Origin: Thunnus maccoyii
Taxonomy: Eukaryota; Chordata; Actinopteri; Scombriformes; Scombridae
Length of the DNA: 64,000 bases
Assembly (NCBI RefSeq): GCF_910596095.1
Contig: NC_056534.1
Span: 10,480,490 to 10,544,489 of the forward strand
Reading direction: 5' to 3'
The notes under the pieces are model-generated. The model did not search any database, was not told where the DNA came from, and saw only the letters and a program-made list of their open reading frames with translations. This document shows, in pieces, positions 1 to 16,812 of this stretch. Each line of letters opens with the position of its first letter. The first letter of the stretch is position 1. The position numbers were made by a program, and so were the translations under genes.

Positions 1-101
1 CAGACTAATCAATAATCAGTGTGTTTTTTTCATGTAAGTTGTTGTGCTTGTATATATGAGCAGAGAAAGAACGGTCTAAGTTTTCAGTTGTAGTTCAGTT
101 T

Positions 102-394
102 AGATCTGCAACGATTAGTCAACTATTTTAATAAGTGATTTATTGCTCATTCCAGCTTCTCAAATATGAATATTTTCTGGTTTCTTTAGTCGTCTTTGAC
201 AGTAAACTGAATATCTTTGGGTTGTGGACTGTTGATTGGGACAAAACAAGAGATTTGAGAACCATTTTGGGAAACAGTGATCGTCATTTTTCACCATTTT
301 CTGACATTTTATGGACCAAACAACTAATTGTATATTCAAGAAAATATTCAACAGATTAATCGATAATGAAATTAAGTGTTAGTTGCAGCCCTAA
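102..394. mobile_element. hAT-type MITE (GCTGCAAC family) with 8-bp TSD
   Basis: The ends resemble a widespread teleost repeat (agatctgcaacgattag at the left, gttgcagccctaa at the right). The flanks are a perfect 8-bp duplication ttcagttt at 94-101 and 395-402, as expected for hAT insertion. It has no coding capacity and lies in smcr8 intron 1. Confidence 0.8.
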
Positions 395-1861
395 TTCAGT
401 TTATAGTTAAATTTTAGTTATGTTTTAATTATTATAGTCATGTTTTTATTATTCTCTTTTGGAAGTTGGATGTCATCACTCATCTAGAAGACATCCACAT
501 CCTGTCAAACTGGTAGTTTCATTTTGTTTAAGTTGTTCAGATATTTATCATGTTTTGTCAGATTTTAAGTGAATGATCATGACACCAGATCACAAGACAC
601 ATTCACTTTAAAAGTTCCTCATACCAACTGAAAGCCTCCACCACTCTGCACCTTCCTCATTTCTCTGACAAGACTTTGACATTTTACTTGCTGACATTTT
701 TAATAATATTTGAGATTATTTATAAGTCTTTCTGGGTGTGTGTGTGTGTGTTGTGGTTGTTTTGTGTGACTTGACACCTCGTGTTGTAATCTCATTTATA
801 TGTAACTTGTTCCCCGGGTTTCTCTTGCACAAGAGATCTTAATCACAGTGAGACTTCCTGAATAAATGAACTTCAACCAGCTATCAGTTGCAATAGTATG
901 GCGGTATATAAAACACTGAGCTGCAACATCAATTTTGTCAAGAAAAGGCAGCAACATAAGAATATTCATGTATCCAAAAAACAAAAAATGAAAGATTAGG
1001 AATCAAATAATCACATTTTCCTTGGATTTTATGCACTTTCTGAAAATTGAAAAACTTAAACTCACATTTATGAATATTGTTTGCCCTGAAATAATTCAGC
1101 AATTTATCATTATTATGTCTATTTATTAAATCCTGGAGGTTTAAACTGCAGAACTCTGACAAAGCACATCTTTATTCTACTACATATTATGGTATTTAAT
1201 AATTATTCTTAAAATATTGTGCCAAATTTTTTACTTTCCTCTCATTTTTATTATACTATTCTATACATATATTAGTTTTTTACAATTGGTTGCATGCATC
1301 TTCAAAACTCTTCACACAGTCAACAACTGTAACAACATTTGCATTTCTTTAGATACAAAAAGCCTTCTGTGGCTACATCCTTCAAATTTCTTGAATACTC
1401 TCCCTGAACATGTATCTATATAGACAGCAATTTTTCCAAATCATAACCACATTGAAATACATCAGTATTGTTGTGTAGTTGTTGTGTTATTGTGTCTGCT
1501 GGAAGGATTTGCTTTTGTGTGTAAAATGAGCTGCTGTGTTGGTAAAGTTGACAGTGTGAAGAGTTTTGAAGATAAGATAGTATTGCACCGTGCATGTAAT
1601 CAATCGTAAAAATGTATATAAAACACATTCATGTACACTGGTTAAGTGTATTTTCCTAAATACTGACAAATGGATGGATGGAAATTGATGGTTTTTTTCT
1701 ACCTACTCTCCTCTATTTGTATCTGTGTGACATATTAATTTAATTTTGGATGTATGGCTCAGTTCTCCTAATTCTGTCATTTCATTTTCTCAGTTTTTTA
1801 TCATTTAAGTATCTTCATTTAGTCTGATTCTTGTGATGTTGTAATTTTGCCTCCCTGAGGG

Positions 1862-2151
1862 CAGGGCTGGGCGATATGGACAAAATCAAATATCACAATA
1901 TTTTCAACCGATTACCTCGATATCAATATTGAGACAATATTATAGGGACGACTATTGATGTGTATAAAACATATTTACACAGTGAGATTTTTGATAAATA
2001 ATCATCAGTAATGTGGATATAAAGACTAAGTGGGTACAGCTAGAACAGTCTGGTAAGTTTAGGAAATTACATCAGTTTACTGTAATGCAGCCTTCAGACG
2101 ATAGTCTCATATCACAATATCACTATAATATCAATATATTGTTCAGCCCTA
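1862..2151. mobile_element. hAT-type MITE (CAGGGCTGGGCGATAT family)
   Basis: Terminal inverted repeats are cagggctgggcgatat at the left and atattgttcagccct at the right. The flanking 8-mers cctgaggg (1854-1861) and cctggggg (2152-2159) match at 7 of 8 positions. The internal sequence is rich in ATATCACAATAT, typical of this teleost family. Confidence 0.78.
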
Positions 2152-2280
2152 CCTGGGGGTCAATAAAGTGTCATCTTATGTCCACTTTTTTCCTCCTTAA
2201 TAACACCTACCTTTACAATATAATACTCTAAAAACAGACACAAAGCAGTTTTATTTAATCCAAATTAAACACAGACGCAC

Positions 2281-2463
2281 CTGTTCTGAGAACTCAGCCA
2301 CCAGTATGAAGTCTCTGTGAAACTGTGCTGCGGAGGTCCAGGGGTTGGATGGAGGTAACAGGGGCACAGAGAGATCTTCAGGTAGACCCTGCGCCTCCTG
2401 ACCCTCCTCCTCTCCAAACCCCTCCGCCGCGGTGAAGGCCAGCAGGTCCGGTGACCCGATCAT
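2281..2463 (-). CDS. smcr8: SMCR8 first coding exon (partial gene)
   Basis: This exon encodes the N-terminal 61 residues of SMCR8, the DENN/longin-type partner of C9orf72 and WDR41 in a cytosolic complex that regulates autophagy and small GTPases. The start MIGSPD and the end FILVAEFSEQ match the vertebrate SMCR8 N-terminus as I remember it. The ATG is at 2461-2463. The exon ends in phase 0 at a CAG|GTGCG donor (GT at 2279-2280); without splicing the frame stops nine codons later. No following exon is seen in 1-2280, so the first intron is at least 2.28 kb and the rest of the gene lies off the left edge. Human SMCR8, as I recall it, carries most of its coding sequence in one exon, so this early intron is notable. 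The identity is well supported by the conserved ends; the middle is glutamate-rich and divergent. Confidence 0.85.
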
Positions 2464-3030
2464 CTTCCAGACCGAGAGGGGATCAACCCATGGAGGAGCT
2501 CCGCGGCCGCCTCAGGTGCCGCCCGGCCTGTAAGTCAGCTGTTCAGGCGGGGGCGCCAACGACAACAACAACAACAACAACCGGAGAGTTAAAAAAAACT
2601 TGTTGCGCAGTTGATTCCAGTCATGAAGCGACGGACACTGAAGCTGCACACTAATAAAAAAGAAAGGAAGACCCTGCCCGACTTGTTTCAACAACGACGG
2701 TCACGTAAACATGCAGCGTTTTTCAGGAACAAACTTAACGGAGAAGCGAAAGTTCCCTGCGGGCGCGGCAGCAGTCACACGATAAAGCCAAACTTTGTCC
2801 AGGGATATGTGTTCCTCTTTTTTCGTAATCAACAAGCTATCTTACAGCGTTAAAACTTGTCCCCCTCTGTGTTGGGTATCTGACCGGCAAGCCGAGCCCT
2901 CTGCACCCATATTTAGCCATGTGACTGTCAGACACCGGGTCGGGGACGCGCCGCTGCCGCTCGCTGCTATTGCGAAAGCGGCGGCGCTTCACGGAGACGC
3001 AGACTGGAGTCAAGTTAGACACAATCATTG
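2464..3030. promoter_or_regulatory. CpG-rich smcr8 promoter / 5' UTR region
   Basis: The block directly upstream of the smcr8 ATG has many CG dinucleotides (for example around 2500-2560, 2755-2770 and 2930-3000), unlike the AT-rich flanks, which is typical of a vertebrate CpG-island promoter. It contains an (AAC)n run at 2558-2581. In human, SMCR8 and TOP3A are divergently transcribed from such a region, but no TOP3A exon is visible on the plus strand here. The transcription start site cannot be placed. Confidence 0.55.
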
Positions 3031-3312
3031 AGACTTCCGGTCATTTCAGACACAATTAAATTAAATATTCACAGAGTGACCTAAATACACAACCTATAAA
3101 AATATTCGCCCGCTTTTGGAAGTTTTCTTTCTTTTTTTTTACCTACAAATTATACATATTTATTTGCGTTTACAATACAAAATGTCCAATACTTTTCACT
3201 CATTACTGTAGCCTATATTTGAACAAGCTGTATATATACTGTACATAACCACCAACTGTATGTATATAAGGTAACTTCTTTCTGAAGATTGCTGTGTTGT
3301 TATTCTGTGTAA

Positions 3313-3947
3313 GTAGGGGAGAACAGGGTTGGTTGTCACACTTTCATTTGAAACCTTCAAAAATTGTTTCCTTAATAGATTCCCTTTCATTGTGTAATGG
3401 AAGCGTGAAGTGTCAGGTATGGATTAACTTTACTCTCCTCTCAAAGATGTGGACGGTCAAATACGCCTTGTGCGCTTGTGACTACGATCCCCATCGTGGG
3501 ACTGGTAGTCCCTGCGTGACTTTAATGAGGAAAACTTTCTTAAAATCTTAAAAATGAATGATTTCATGTTGAATGTTCATGACAACTCGGATACCTAACT
3601 GGGATTTTTTGCCACCGGTAAAGCTAAGAACAACATGTTGTAGCATAGCAAGAAAAAAACTATCTAAATTAGCTCTCCCCTCATAGTTTTTAATGGTAAT
3701 AATTATTTTATTATAAACTTATTATGTAAAAGCCTGGAAGAGAAACACTGAATAGCTGGATATTTACGTTTTGACATGAAAAACACTAAACATCTTCTCA
3801 CCTCAATGTCAAGTGTCTTACTCCTGAAATGACCTTGTAGGTGATCTCTGACCCCAATTCTGAAAATTTCAGCGCCAACATTTTTCAAAGACGCCCTCTA
3901 GGGAGCGATATCTAATGAATGTGACAACCAACCCCGTTCTCCCCTAC
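3313..3947. mobile_element. MITE with 28-bp inverted termini
   Basis: The left end gtaggggagaacagggttgg (3313-3332, continuing to 3340) is matched by its near-exact reverse complement ending at 3947, with one mismatch in about 28 bp. The 635-bp body is non-coding. The superfamily is not assigned and no clear target duplication is seen. Confidence 0.72.
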
Positions 3948-4240
3948 ACTGCGAGCCACTAAACCACAGTTAAATTCCTTGTATGCATAAATAAACTTGG
4001 CCAGTAAAAATTATTATTATCACACTGTAGTATTTAATATTACTATTATTTAATGCAGCATTTTTGACACTGATCAACTGAAAAAAAAAAACTTTGGATA
4101 TCCCTAAAAATCCTCAAAATTAATTTCCAATATAAAATGACAAATATAAAATAGTTTTTATTAACATTCACCACCTTTAAAAGGACTCTCCTAACATGAC
4201 TGATGCAGCCAGTTGCTTTTAAAAGTCACATGATCAGTTA

Positions 4241-4925
4241 TCACCTGTGTGAAACTCCTGCGCTTTGTAAAGTCATCCAATAAAATTTAGTTGTTGTTAA
4301 CGGGTGTTTAAAATCATTCATGTAGGTGTTTGTTGCTGTATTTGAATGCATGATTATATATATATTTTTTCCCTCTATGTTTGAGAATGTGGTTGATTCA
4401 ATTTTTACAATTAACACCTTCACATTTAATACCCCAAACTGAACTTTGTCGAGGACTAGGAGTCTTTTTCTGCTTCTATAGGGGGTCCTGAGGGTCTTAA
4501 TGCATAGGGCGACTGTGTTATTATTTATATGATTATAAAAAGTATTCAGCCCCCTAGTGGAAGTTTTCATATATTGTTTTACCACATTGAATTAAAGTCA
4601 ATTTATTGCAGCTTTTCAACACTGATAATTAATGTTTAAGTGAACAGAGCTCTACAAAATGATCAAAATTACAAATATTAATTAAAAAATACTTGTTTGT
4701 ATAGACATTCACCCCCAACAGGACACAGCTTAACCATCACTTTAGAAACCCCTGCACTTTTTAAAGTAATAAAATAAAATGTAGATGTTGTTAACAGGTG
4801 TTTAAAATGATTTTTGAGGGTGTTTGTTGCTGTATTTGAATGCATTATTATATATAAAATTTTGTCTCTATTATTTTTTCCTCCATGTCTGAGAATGAGG
4901 TGGATTAAACACTGATGAGTAATAT
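4241..4925. repeat. Two diverged direct copies of an interspersed repeat
   Basis: A segment of roughly 150 bp around 4262-4410 (gttgttaacgggtgtttaaa ... tgtttgttgctgtatttgaa) recurs at 4760-4910 with substitutions and small gaps. A neighbouring line near 4538-4580 (agtattcagccccctagtgg) is also echoed near 3095-3140 and 16935. The TATTCACCCC-type ends recall Tc1/mariner-derived elements. Confidence 0.55.
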
Positions 4926-4969
4926 CCACAACTGAACATTGTCACAGATTTGTCTGAAGCTGTTAATAA

Positions 4970-7746
4970 ATATGACGGATGTGAAGCTTGAAACCGAGCC
5001 TGTCGGAGCCTCTGCGGCTGGTGGACGACTGGAAATGATCTGCTTCAGCCCGGCAACGGAGGCAGCTTAAAAAAACTGGTGGAGCAGAGACGGGTTCTGA
5101 CAGTGTGAGGTCATCATCCGAGAGGTTTTGTTCATTTCCGCAGCATTTATCAAAACAATATCAAAAAGTCCTTTTCTACAAAGTGAAATCCAACAAGACT
5201 CAACAAGTAAAAGAGGCACAGCTACTGCTAAATAAATAAACAAAGAATAAATAAATGAAAAGCAGAATACAAACTACGTAAACGTTACCAGATAGTCTAT
5301 CAGATACATTTCAGCACATTACAGGTAAAAAGATTTTCTATATTAAAACAATATTCACGTCCGTATGGTACATTCAAAGAGTTTTTGCTTGCTGTAATCA
5401 TTGATCCTGTCCATACTGGCTCCTGCAGAGATTCCTCCCTAAAGTGATCCAAATGTAAGAGACGGAGGACAAAATCTAGTCGCTGTCCTGTGTAAAAATG
5501 AATTTTAACCTTCAGCTGTATGAATTAATCTAATCAAGAGGGCATTGTTATGGAAAATTCTATGTTTAAAGGTTACAAATTGGGTTATACTGGGTGAAGC
5601 ACCAGTATAACCCACAGAGTAACCAACACTGAGTCTTAAGCTGAAGGAGACACTGTCTTCTCTCCTTGAGACTCAGAGCAGCTGTCTGTGATGTTTGGGG
5701 GAAGCGGAAGCCTTTCTGATAAAGGATAAATCGGCGTTGCCATGGTTACCAAGGTCAGAGGGGGTTACTGCCCGACTCCCTGGACACCACAGATAGCTGA
5801 TTGCGTAGACTCCGCTGGCATAATCAGACAACGGCGGCTCAAACCTCCATGCAACGTGACTGAACTAACACGAGTAAAAACATTTCCCTGTTCAGAAACT
5901 AATGAGCCGATAGACTTTGTATACGGTAGATGCATCGAGTTTGACCATTTCTGGGCGTATAGTGTTTATAGTAAGAGCTGTAGGAGTTTAAAGACCAAAG
6001 TCAGAGCTGAAATCCTCAGAACATTAGAGACGGCATCAATGCACATTCAACTGTGATCGAGAAGGTTTCTGTTCTCCGCTTGGCCAAGTGTTCAGTAAAT
6101 ATTCTCAGCATAAGACATCAAAGGCTCCTGGACGCTTTCTTCACTGATGAGTCGACCATTGATCAGCGTTTTCTCCATAACAGGCATCTTCCAAAGTTAG
6201 TTTTTTTTTTAGTACAAGATTCCCTCTGCAGCTCAGCAAAGAAACACTGTCCATGGAAATACAAAGAGAGAATTCTGTACAGGAGAGTAAAAAGACGTAA
6301 CTCGGGGACGATCACTTGATTCGACTAACTGCGACTGCTGAGGCCTCATTTTTGAACATAAAGCTTTACAGAGACGGTACAGACAGGAGGAACAACTACA
6401 GTGATCAATAACTCTTTAAATGCACATATGGGTATTGGGAGTGTTGTTTAAGAAAGGCTTAAACTAAAAAAAAAAAAACTATTTCTGTACATGCAGAAAA
6501 GTTAAACTACCCAGTTTGTAGCAATAATCTTGTATATAATGTTAAGTAACAAGATTTGAAGTTGTGGTGATTTCAGGTCACATGTTAGTGAACATCCATT
6601 TCTGTTGTTTGGACTATCAGCTGATGTTAACAGCCAACTAAATGTCACAAGATCTAGTTACAAAAAGTTCAAACAGTTTCTAATGTGACAAAGTTGCATG
6701 ACTCTGTTAATGATTACACACTGCAACTGATGAACCAAGCTGCATTAAAAAAAAAAAAAAAAGTACCTTTGAGACAACTGATTTTAATAAAGATAGAAAA
6801 GAAATGTCGGGGCAACCGGGTCAGAATCTAAATAAGTGCTTTAATTCAGTTTGCAGTTTCACTGTTCAATCACAGAAAATCAATTTTTCTTTCACTCAGC
6901 AAAGAAAACAACCGATGATGCCCACAACATTCATACCGTATTTAAAAGCAACTGCATAAAATTATTAGGCAACTTTAACCATAGTTTAAAGGGCTAATTT
7001 ACCCCAATAAGATTGGCAACAGACTGAACACTTAACACTATGAACAAAAATACTGCACACTTCAACCTCCAGTATGATAAAATATACATGTCGAGTTAAA
7101 TAAGTTCAACTCGGGCAGACTGAGTCGTCTAATAAGTGCAGCGAAACCCAGCAGGTCGTTATTATTCTGCATAGTTAGAATATTTAAAGATTTAGGAAAA
7201 TGATGCAGAGCACACGCTATCAGTTGAAGAACAGAAATAATATATTAATCTGTATTCCTCCTCTGCTGACGACGGATGTGCTGAACTGTATGTATGCGTC
7301 CGCGTTGACCCTTCATTGTCTCCCAAACTAAAAACACTCATGTGAAACACAATCACACACAAACTTCAATGCAGACTTGGCTCTGGTGTGTTATGATCAG
7401 GCACATCCCGAAAGCATCGTTTCAAACATCTTGATTAACACGTCCTCGGCTCCCTCCCTTGGCACTTTTCCTTTCATCACGGTCGTTTGTTTTAGCTTGA
7501 TTGTCACTTTCACATCTGCGGTCTCCTTGTATTCTTCTCCTCATCCTGCCCGGTGTCGACGTCAGTCCATGGTGCCTGCCATTTTGTCATTGCAACTGTA
7601 CCCTGTTTGTTTGCATCAAAGCAAGACGGAGGAGCTAAACAAGGAGAGGAGGCTTTGTCTTGAACCGAACATCATGAATGATAAAAGAATATTCCTTTGA
7701 TCTGTGTGTGTCAGAGCTTGAGATATGTGAAGTGTTGTTGTGGGTG
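4970..7746 (-). other. Non-coding region below mief2, probable 3' UTR/flank
   Basis: This is about 2.8 kb of apparently single-copy sequence following the mief2 stop in the direction of transcription. No recognisable exon is seen on either strand; the longest open frames (around 5742-6319 and 7377-7700, plus strand) resemble no family I know. Minus-strand ATTAAA polyadenylation-type hexamers occur at 6783-6788 and 6840-6845, so a 3' UTR of roughly 0.9 kb is plausible. This is where TOP3A would be expected from the human order, and it is not present. Confidence 0.4.
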
Positions 7747-12553
<4,807 letters not shown>

Positions 12554-13630
12554 CGCTTCCTTTTTTGTGGTTAGCCTTGGGAAGGGAAAGTGACTATGTT
12601 TAGAGGAGCAGAAAGTAACAACACATGACTGTCAGGTAGATGGGAAACTAACTCGACCTGCAGTTTTCTCTTCTTCTTGAAATCTTGTATACAACTGCGC
12701 TTATACATGAATGTTTTAACGTTAGAATCATCCATGAGATGAACTGAACGCAGCATTTCTATTATAATTAAAAACAACATATGAATTCAACATATTAATA
12801 TTAAAAATATGTGCAGATCGGTGACAAATTAAAGGAAAACTTGAATAAATAAGTAGAGAAACATAACAAAGGCAGATGCTTCCAAACGGGACACGATGTG
12901 AATCACATGCCCAACCCAACTGAGCGTCTACGGGAGATTTTGTTGCACAGCGTTCTCCGCCACCATCATCAAAACACCAAATGAGGGACTATCTTTTAGA
13001 AGAATTGTGTTCATTTTTCCAGTAGAGTCCCTGTCAAGAAGTACTGACACTGTTCTGGAGGCCCAACACCTTACTAAGTCTCTTTATTTGGCGTTTTTTC
13101 CTTTAATTTGTCACCTCTGTATGTCTGTAGTTTGAATTTGCACCGGCAAAGAGCCACAGAGCTTTACTCATGATGACATAACATCTTTTAATCTTCCTTA
13201 AAACGCCCTTTTCAGTTAGAGGATTACTGAATGTGTCCTGCATGTAAAACTGCGTTACGTTAACGTTGATATTACTGAATTATGGAGAAACAGTTTTGTT
13301 TTTCTGAGTGTCGATTGCAGGGTGCAGTCATTGGTGTGATACGGTGAATAAAATGAACGGAAGACCTCATTAGCACCTTTTGTTTTTGAGCGTCTAAACA
13401 CTTTGCTGCTGTCTGTCACTTGCTTTAAACACAAGTGCACGGTGTCATATTTTAGACCTTTAACAACCACAATGAATCTTGTTTGACAGGAAGCTCACAG
13501 AAAAAGCAGACGTGCGTTTGACTTTTAAGAAGAGAATTGGAAACTATGCTGTTAAGTTTGTTTCTCTTGGGAGTTGAAAGTATGGTTCGTGAAGAGACAT
13601 TTAGATCTGTTGTATGAGGAAAAGTAAAGG

Positions 13631-13730
13631 TGTAATTAATAACATTAATGGCCGGTTCTGTTCCTTTGCAGTCTTATTAATCATTTCCAGTGAGCCACAT
13701 GGAATTCAGTCATTAATGTTATTAATTACA
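13631..13730. repeat. TAAT-rich perfect inverted repeat in mief2 intron 1
   Basis: A 20-bp arm at 13631-13650 (core gtaattaataacattaatg) is followed by its exact reverse complement at 13711-13730, separated by 60 nt. Each arm contains TAATTA/ATTA homeodomain-type core sites. It lies in mief2 intron 1 within a stretch without other recognisable repeats. It may be a cruciform-forming sequence, a short MITE remnant or a regulatory element. Confidence 0.7.
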
Positions 13731-14784
13731 GCTGTGATTTTCCTGTAGAGATATATCAAAATGCCTGCCAAGACAAAGAGCAGTTGGTGGAGCAGCTGCC
13801 TGTCTGATTATAAGGCCGGTGATCAAAGACAGTAGGAAGAAAGTATGTTTCTCAAAACTAAAGCCATCAGTAAGGTTATCATTGATGGGGAACGATATTT
13901 TAATTTGGTCCGAGTTGGAAAACAGCGAGCCGATCCTTTCAAGTGTGGTTATTTCTAGAGAGAGATACGTGCAGTACATGACCATAATAAATAAGCTTTT
14001 AGTTTGTACAATACTAAAACACTATCATATTTAGCTCCTGGCACCTGAGATCTAGAAATAGTCACAGATCACTCGAGGCCATTTCAACCGAGTGCACGTC
14101 TCTCTCTCTCCTTGCCAGATGTACATGGTCCCGAGAATGGAGATATGCTCTATTTTTAGACCCAATACATGCCTGAGTCACACCGGCTGGGTCAAATATA
14201 TAACAACCTTTCTAGTCAAGTTACAGTAGAACAAATGTCCGCAGCACATAGAGTACTGAGGTGACGCTTTCAACATTAGAGCAGAGTTCAGTTTTCTTTT
14301 AGTTACATGACCCTCAAACCAAGTGAAGGACATCTGATATTAACAAAGGTTACCTAACCCTGGTTGAGCTGATGCAAACACATCAGTCTGGAGCAACTGA
14401 TAAACATATAGATTAGTCATAGTGGTATTGACCAATATGTTGTGTTGTAGCAGCAGGGCATTAAAAAAAAAAGAAGACTGGAACAATGATGCTTCCAAAA
14501 TATAGTTTATCATGCAATTTTAGTATAATATACTAAATATACAGAATATATACAAACTATTGTTTCACTGTGAGCGAGGGGACAAGCAGCCTAACGTTAA
14601 TAGCTGGGTAGAAATGAGCGAAGTGATCTTACATGGGATAAAGGAAGTGAAATGAGAGTTTTTGTTTGTATTGCTTCTTTTTGTGTTTGTGTGATAGTGA
14701 CAAAAGGTGGCAGCACTGCTGTACAGAAACAGTGAGTTGTTGGCATAAACAGGAGCACCGTGTTCTCCCACAAGGTTCCTAAAC

Positions 14785-15635
14785 CAGTGGTGAAAATTAA
14801 CTGAGTACATTTACTCATTTTATGTTACTTTGTACTTCCACTCCACTACATTTAAGAGGAAAATACTGTACTTTCTACTCCACTACATTCATTTAACAGC
14901 TTTAGTTACTTTTCAGATGAAGATTTGACACAATGGATGATATAACAAGCTTTTAAAATACAACACATTGTTGTATGTGGAACCACAAAGATGAAACCAG
15001 TGGTTTCCAACCTTTTTGTCTTTTGACATCTTACATAAAGCAGTGTGTAGTCGGGGTCACATTTCAGATGTCTATGAGTTGTAAACAGCTCCACCAAATA
15101 GTGATTTTTCCCTCTAAACTTCTCATATGGTTTAATGTCAATAAGTGTTAAAATGATCCAATATTTCACCAAAAATCAAAGATTATAGGAAAAGTCTAAA
15201 CACTGAAAACACATTTGTGTATCAGAACTTTTTTTCCTTCTTCTTTCCTCTCCCATTAATCATCTCAAGACCCCTCAGATGCACCTGGTGACCCCTTGGA
15301 GAGGCGAGACCCCTAGGTTGGTAACCACTGGACTTAACTAGCTAACTGTATATAAAGTAGTTCAAACTAGCTCCACCTCCAGCAGCTACAATAACATGCT
15401 GATGCTTCAATATTAATAATCTAATAATGTCATATATAATTATATATCAGTCAGAGGGACCAAAACACTACTTTTACTGCAATACTTTCAGTACATTTTG
15501 CTGCTCACACTTATGTACTTTTACATAAGTAGGATTTTTCATACAGGACTTTTACTTGTAATGGAGTATTTTTTTTTTCCATTGGTATTGGTACTTCTAC
15601 TTAAATAAAGGATCTGAATACTTCTTCCACCACTG
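14785..15635. mobile_element. hAT-type MITE (CAGTGGTG...CCACCACTG), interrupted
   Basis: It starts cagtggtgaaaattaactga and ends cttcttccaccactg, the termini of a common teleost hAT-derived element with (A)AGTACTTT-type interior. A second hAT element (14998-15330) is inserted inside it. No convincing target duplication remains. Confidence 0.72.
14998..15330. mobile_element. Nested hAT-type MITE (CAGTGGTTTCCAACC)
   Basis: It begins cagtggtttccaacc and ends ggttggtaaccactg, near-perfect inverted termini. The flanks gatgaaac and gacttaac match at 5 of 8 positions, consistent with an old target duplication. It sits inside the element at 14785-15635, so it inserted later. Confidence 0.75.
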
Positions 15636-15971
15636 AAAGCGGAACTGTTAGACAGCAGTGACACTTTATCATCCTCCAAATCATAACTGCTGATTATTTA
15701 TAATAATAACACTGGTTACATATAGCCTGCACTGTGTGGATGTAACGCCTGAGATTGCTTACAGTAACAGTCTTCGCTGGTAACATTTCACGACAAATGC
15801 CCATCTAAGGTAGTTACATGGCAAATAAACCGACTAAACAGGCCATTTTTTTAGTGTTTTTCACGTATAAGCATGAAGAGAAGCAGAAAACGTATTAACG
15901 GCTGCCAACTGCTGCTAACAGCTAACCAACAGCTAGTTAGTTAGCGCCACTCTACTGTTAAACATACTCAC

Positions 15972-16180
15972 CACTCAGCGCGGAGAGAAAGATAAGAATC
16001 TGACCCCAAACCATTAGCGTTTGTTAAAATACGTGTGTCGATGACAACAAAGCCTTTTTGCAATCGTTCGCGACCATCTTGGGGTAAATATAGCTCAGCC
16101 TGCTAGCTAACAGCTGTCTGTCAATTTCTTCTTCGGTGGTTAGCAGTCGACGTCGAGGTGCAGCAGCGCCCCCAGGAGGA
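15972..16180 (-). promoter_or_regulatory. mief2: Probable mief2 non-coding first exon and promoter
   Basis: On the minus strand a strong donor (GTG|GTGAGTATG, exon end at 15972) follows a moderately CpG-rich stretch that would reach to about 16180. The mief2 ATG exon begins just inside an acceptor and lacks a promoter-like region, so a separate 5' UTR exon is expected. This is the only CpG-dense block between the ATG exon and alkbh5. The intron would be 3.4 kb (12576-15971). The exon's 5' end is not determinable from sequence alone. Confidence 0.5.
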
Positions 16181-16202
16181 CCTCCGGTACAGCAGCTGTA
16201 AC

Positions 16203-16811
16203 TTAAAGGACGGATTCACACATTTTTCAAGTCTGTCAGGTACCTATATGAACATTGAAAGAGACTTTCCTCTTTATAATCATTCCTCCTGTTCATACTG
16301 GTTATTCAATGTGCTTTCAATGTAAGTGATGGGGGCCCAAAATCCACCATGTTTCCAAACAGTCATTTTGGGCAAAAATGCATTTAAAAGTTTATCTGAC
16401 GCTTATATGAGGCTTCAGCAGTCTGAGTTAGTCATATCATGTGGATATCTGCCTGTCTGTTTCCTCACACAGTGTTTCACTGTTGAGCTGCGGTGGAAGT
16501 ATAGTAACAAGAAGAGGGACTTTGGCACTAAAAAGGCTGTAACGTTGAAAGATATCTACTTGATATGACTAATTTGGACGAATTAAGCTTCATATTAGCT
16601 TCACATAAACTTTTAAATACATTTTTGCACAGAAGAATGTTTGTGGATTTTGTCCCCCATCACTTACATTATAAGTGCATTATGAAGGGATCTTCTAATG
16701 GTCAGTATGAACAGGAGGAATTATTACAGCAAGAAAAAACAGTTTCACTGTTCATTTGGGCACCTGATTGTTGTATTAGACAGACTTGAAAAATTGTGAA
16801 CTGTCCTTTAA
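16203..16811. mobile_element. TTAA-flanked MITE, copy 1
   Basis: It begins TTAAAGGACGG...TTTTTCAAGTCTGT and ends with the inverted ACAGACTTGAAAAATTGTGA...CCTTTAA, so TTAA stands at both ends, the target preferred by piggyBac-type transposases. A second full copy is at 28887-29472 and a diverged fragment at about 17470-17620. It has no transposase. Confidence 0.75.
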
Positions 16812-16812
16812 G

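Noticed and set aside
2611..2853. Plus-strand 80-aa basic frame divergent from smcr8, possibly TOP3A exon 1
   Set aside because: The protein does not resemble the TOP3A N-terminus, no following exon is seen, and CpG-rich DNA easily gives open frames.
5742..6319. Two consecutive plus-strand open frames (104 and 88 aa) below mief2
   Set aside because: They overlap by a few bases in different frames, match no family I know and have no splice-supported partner exons; probably chance frames in mief2 3' sequence.
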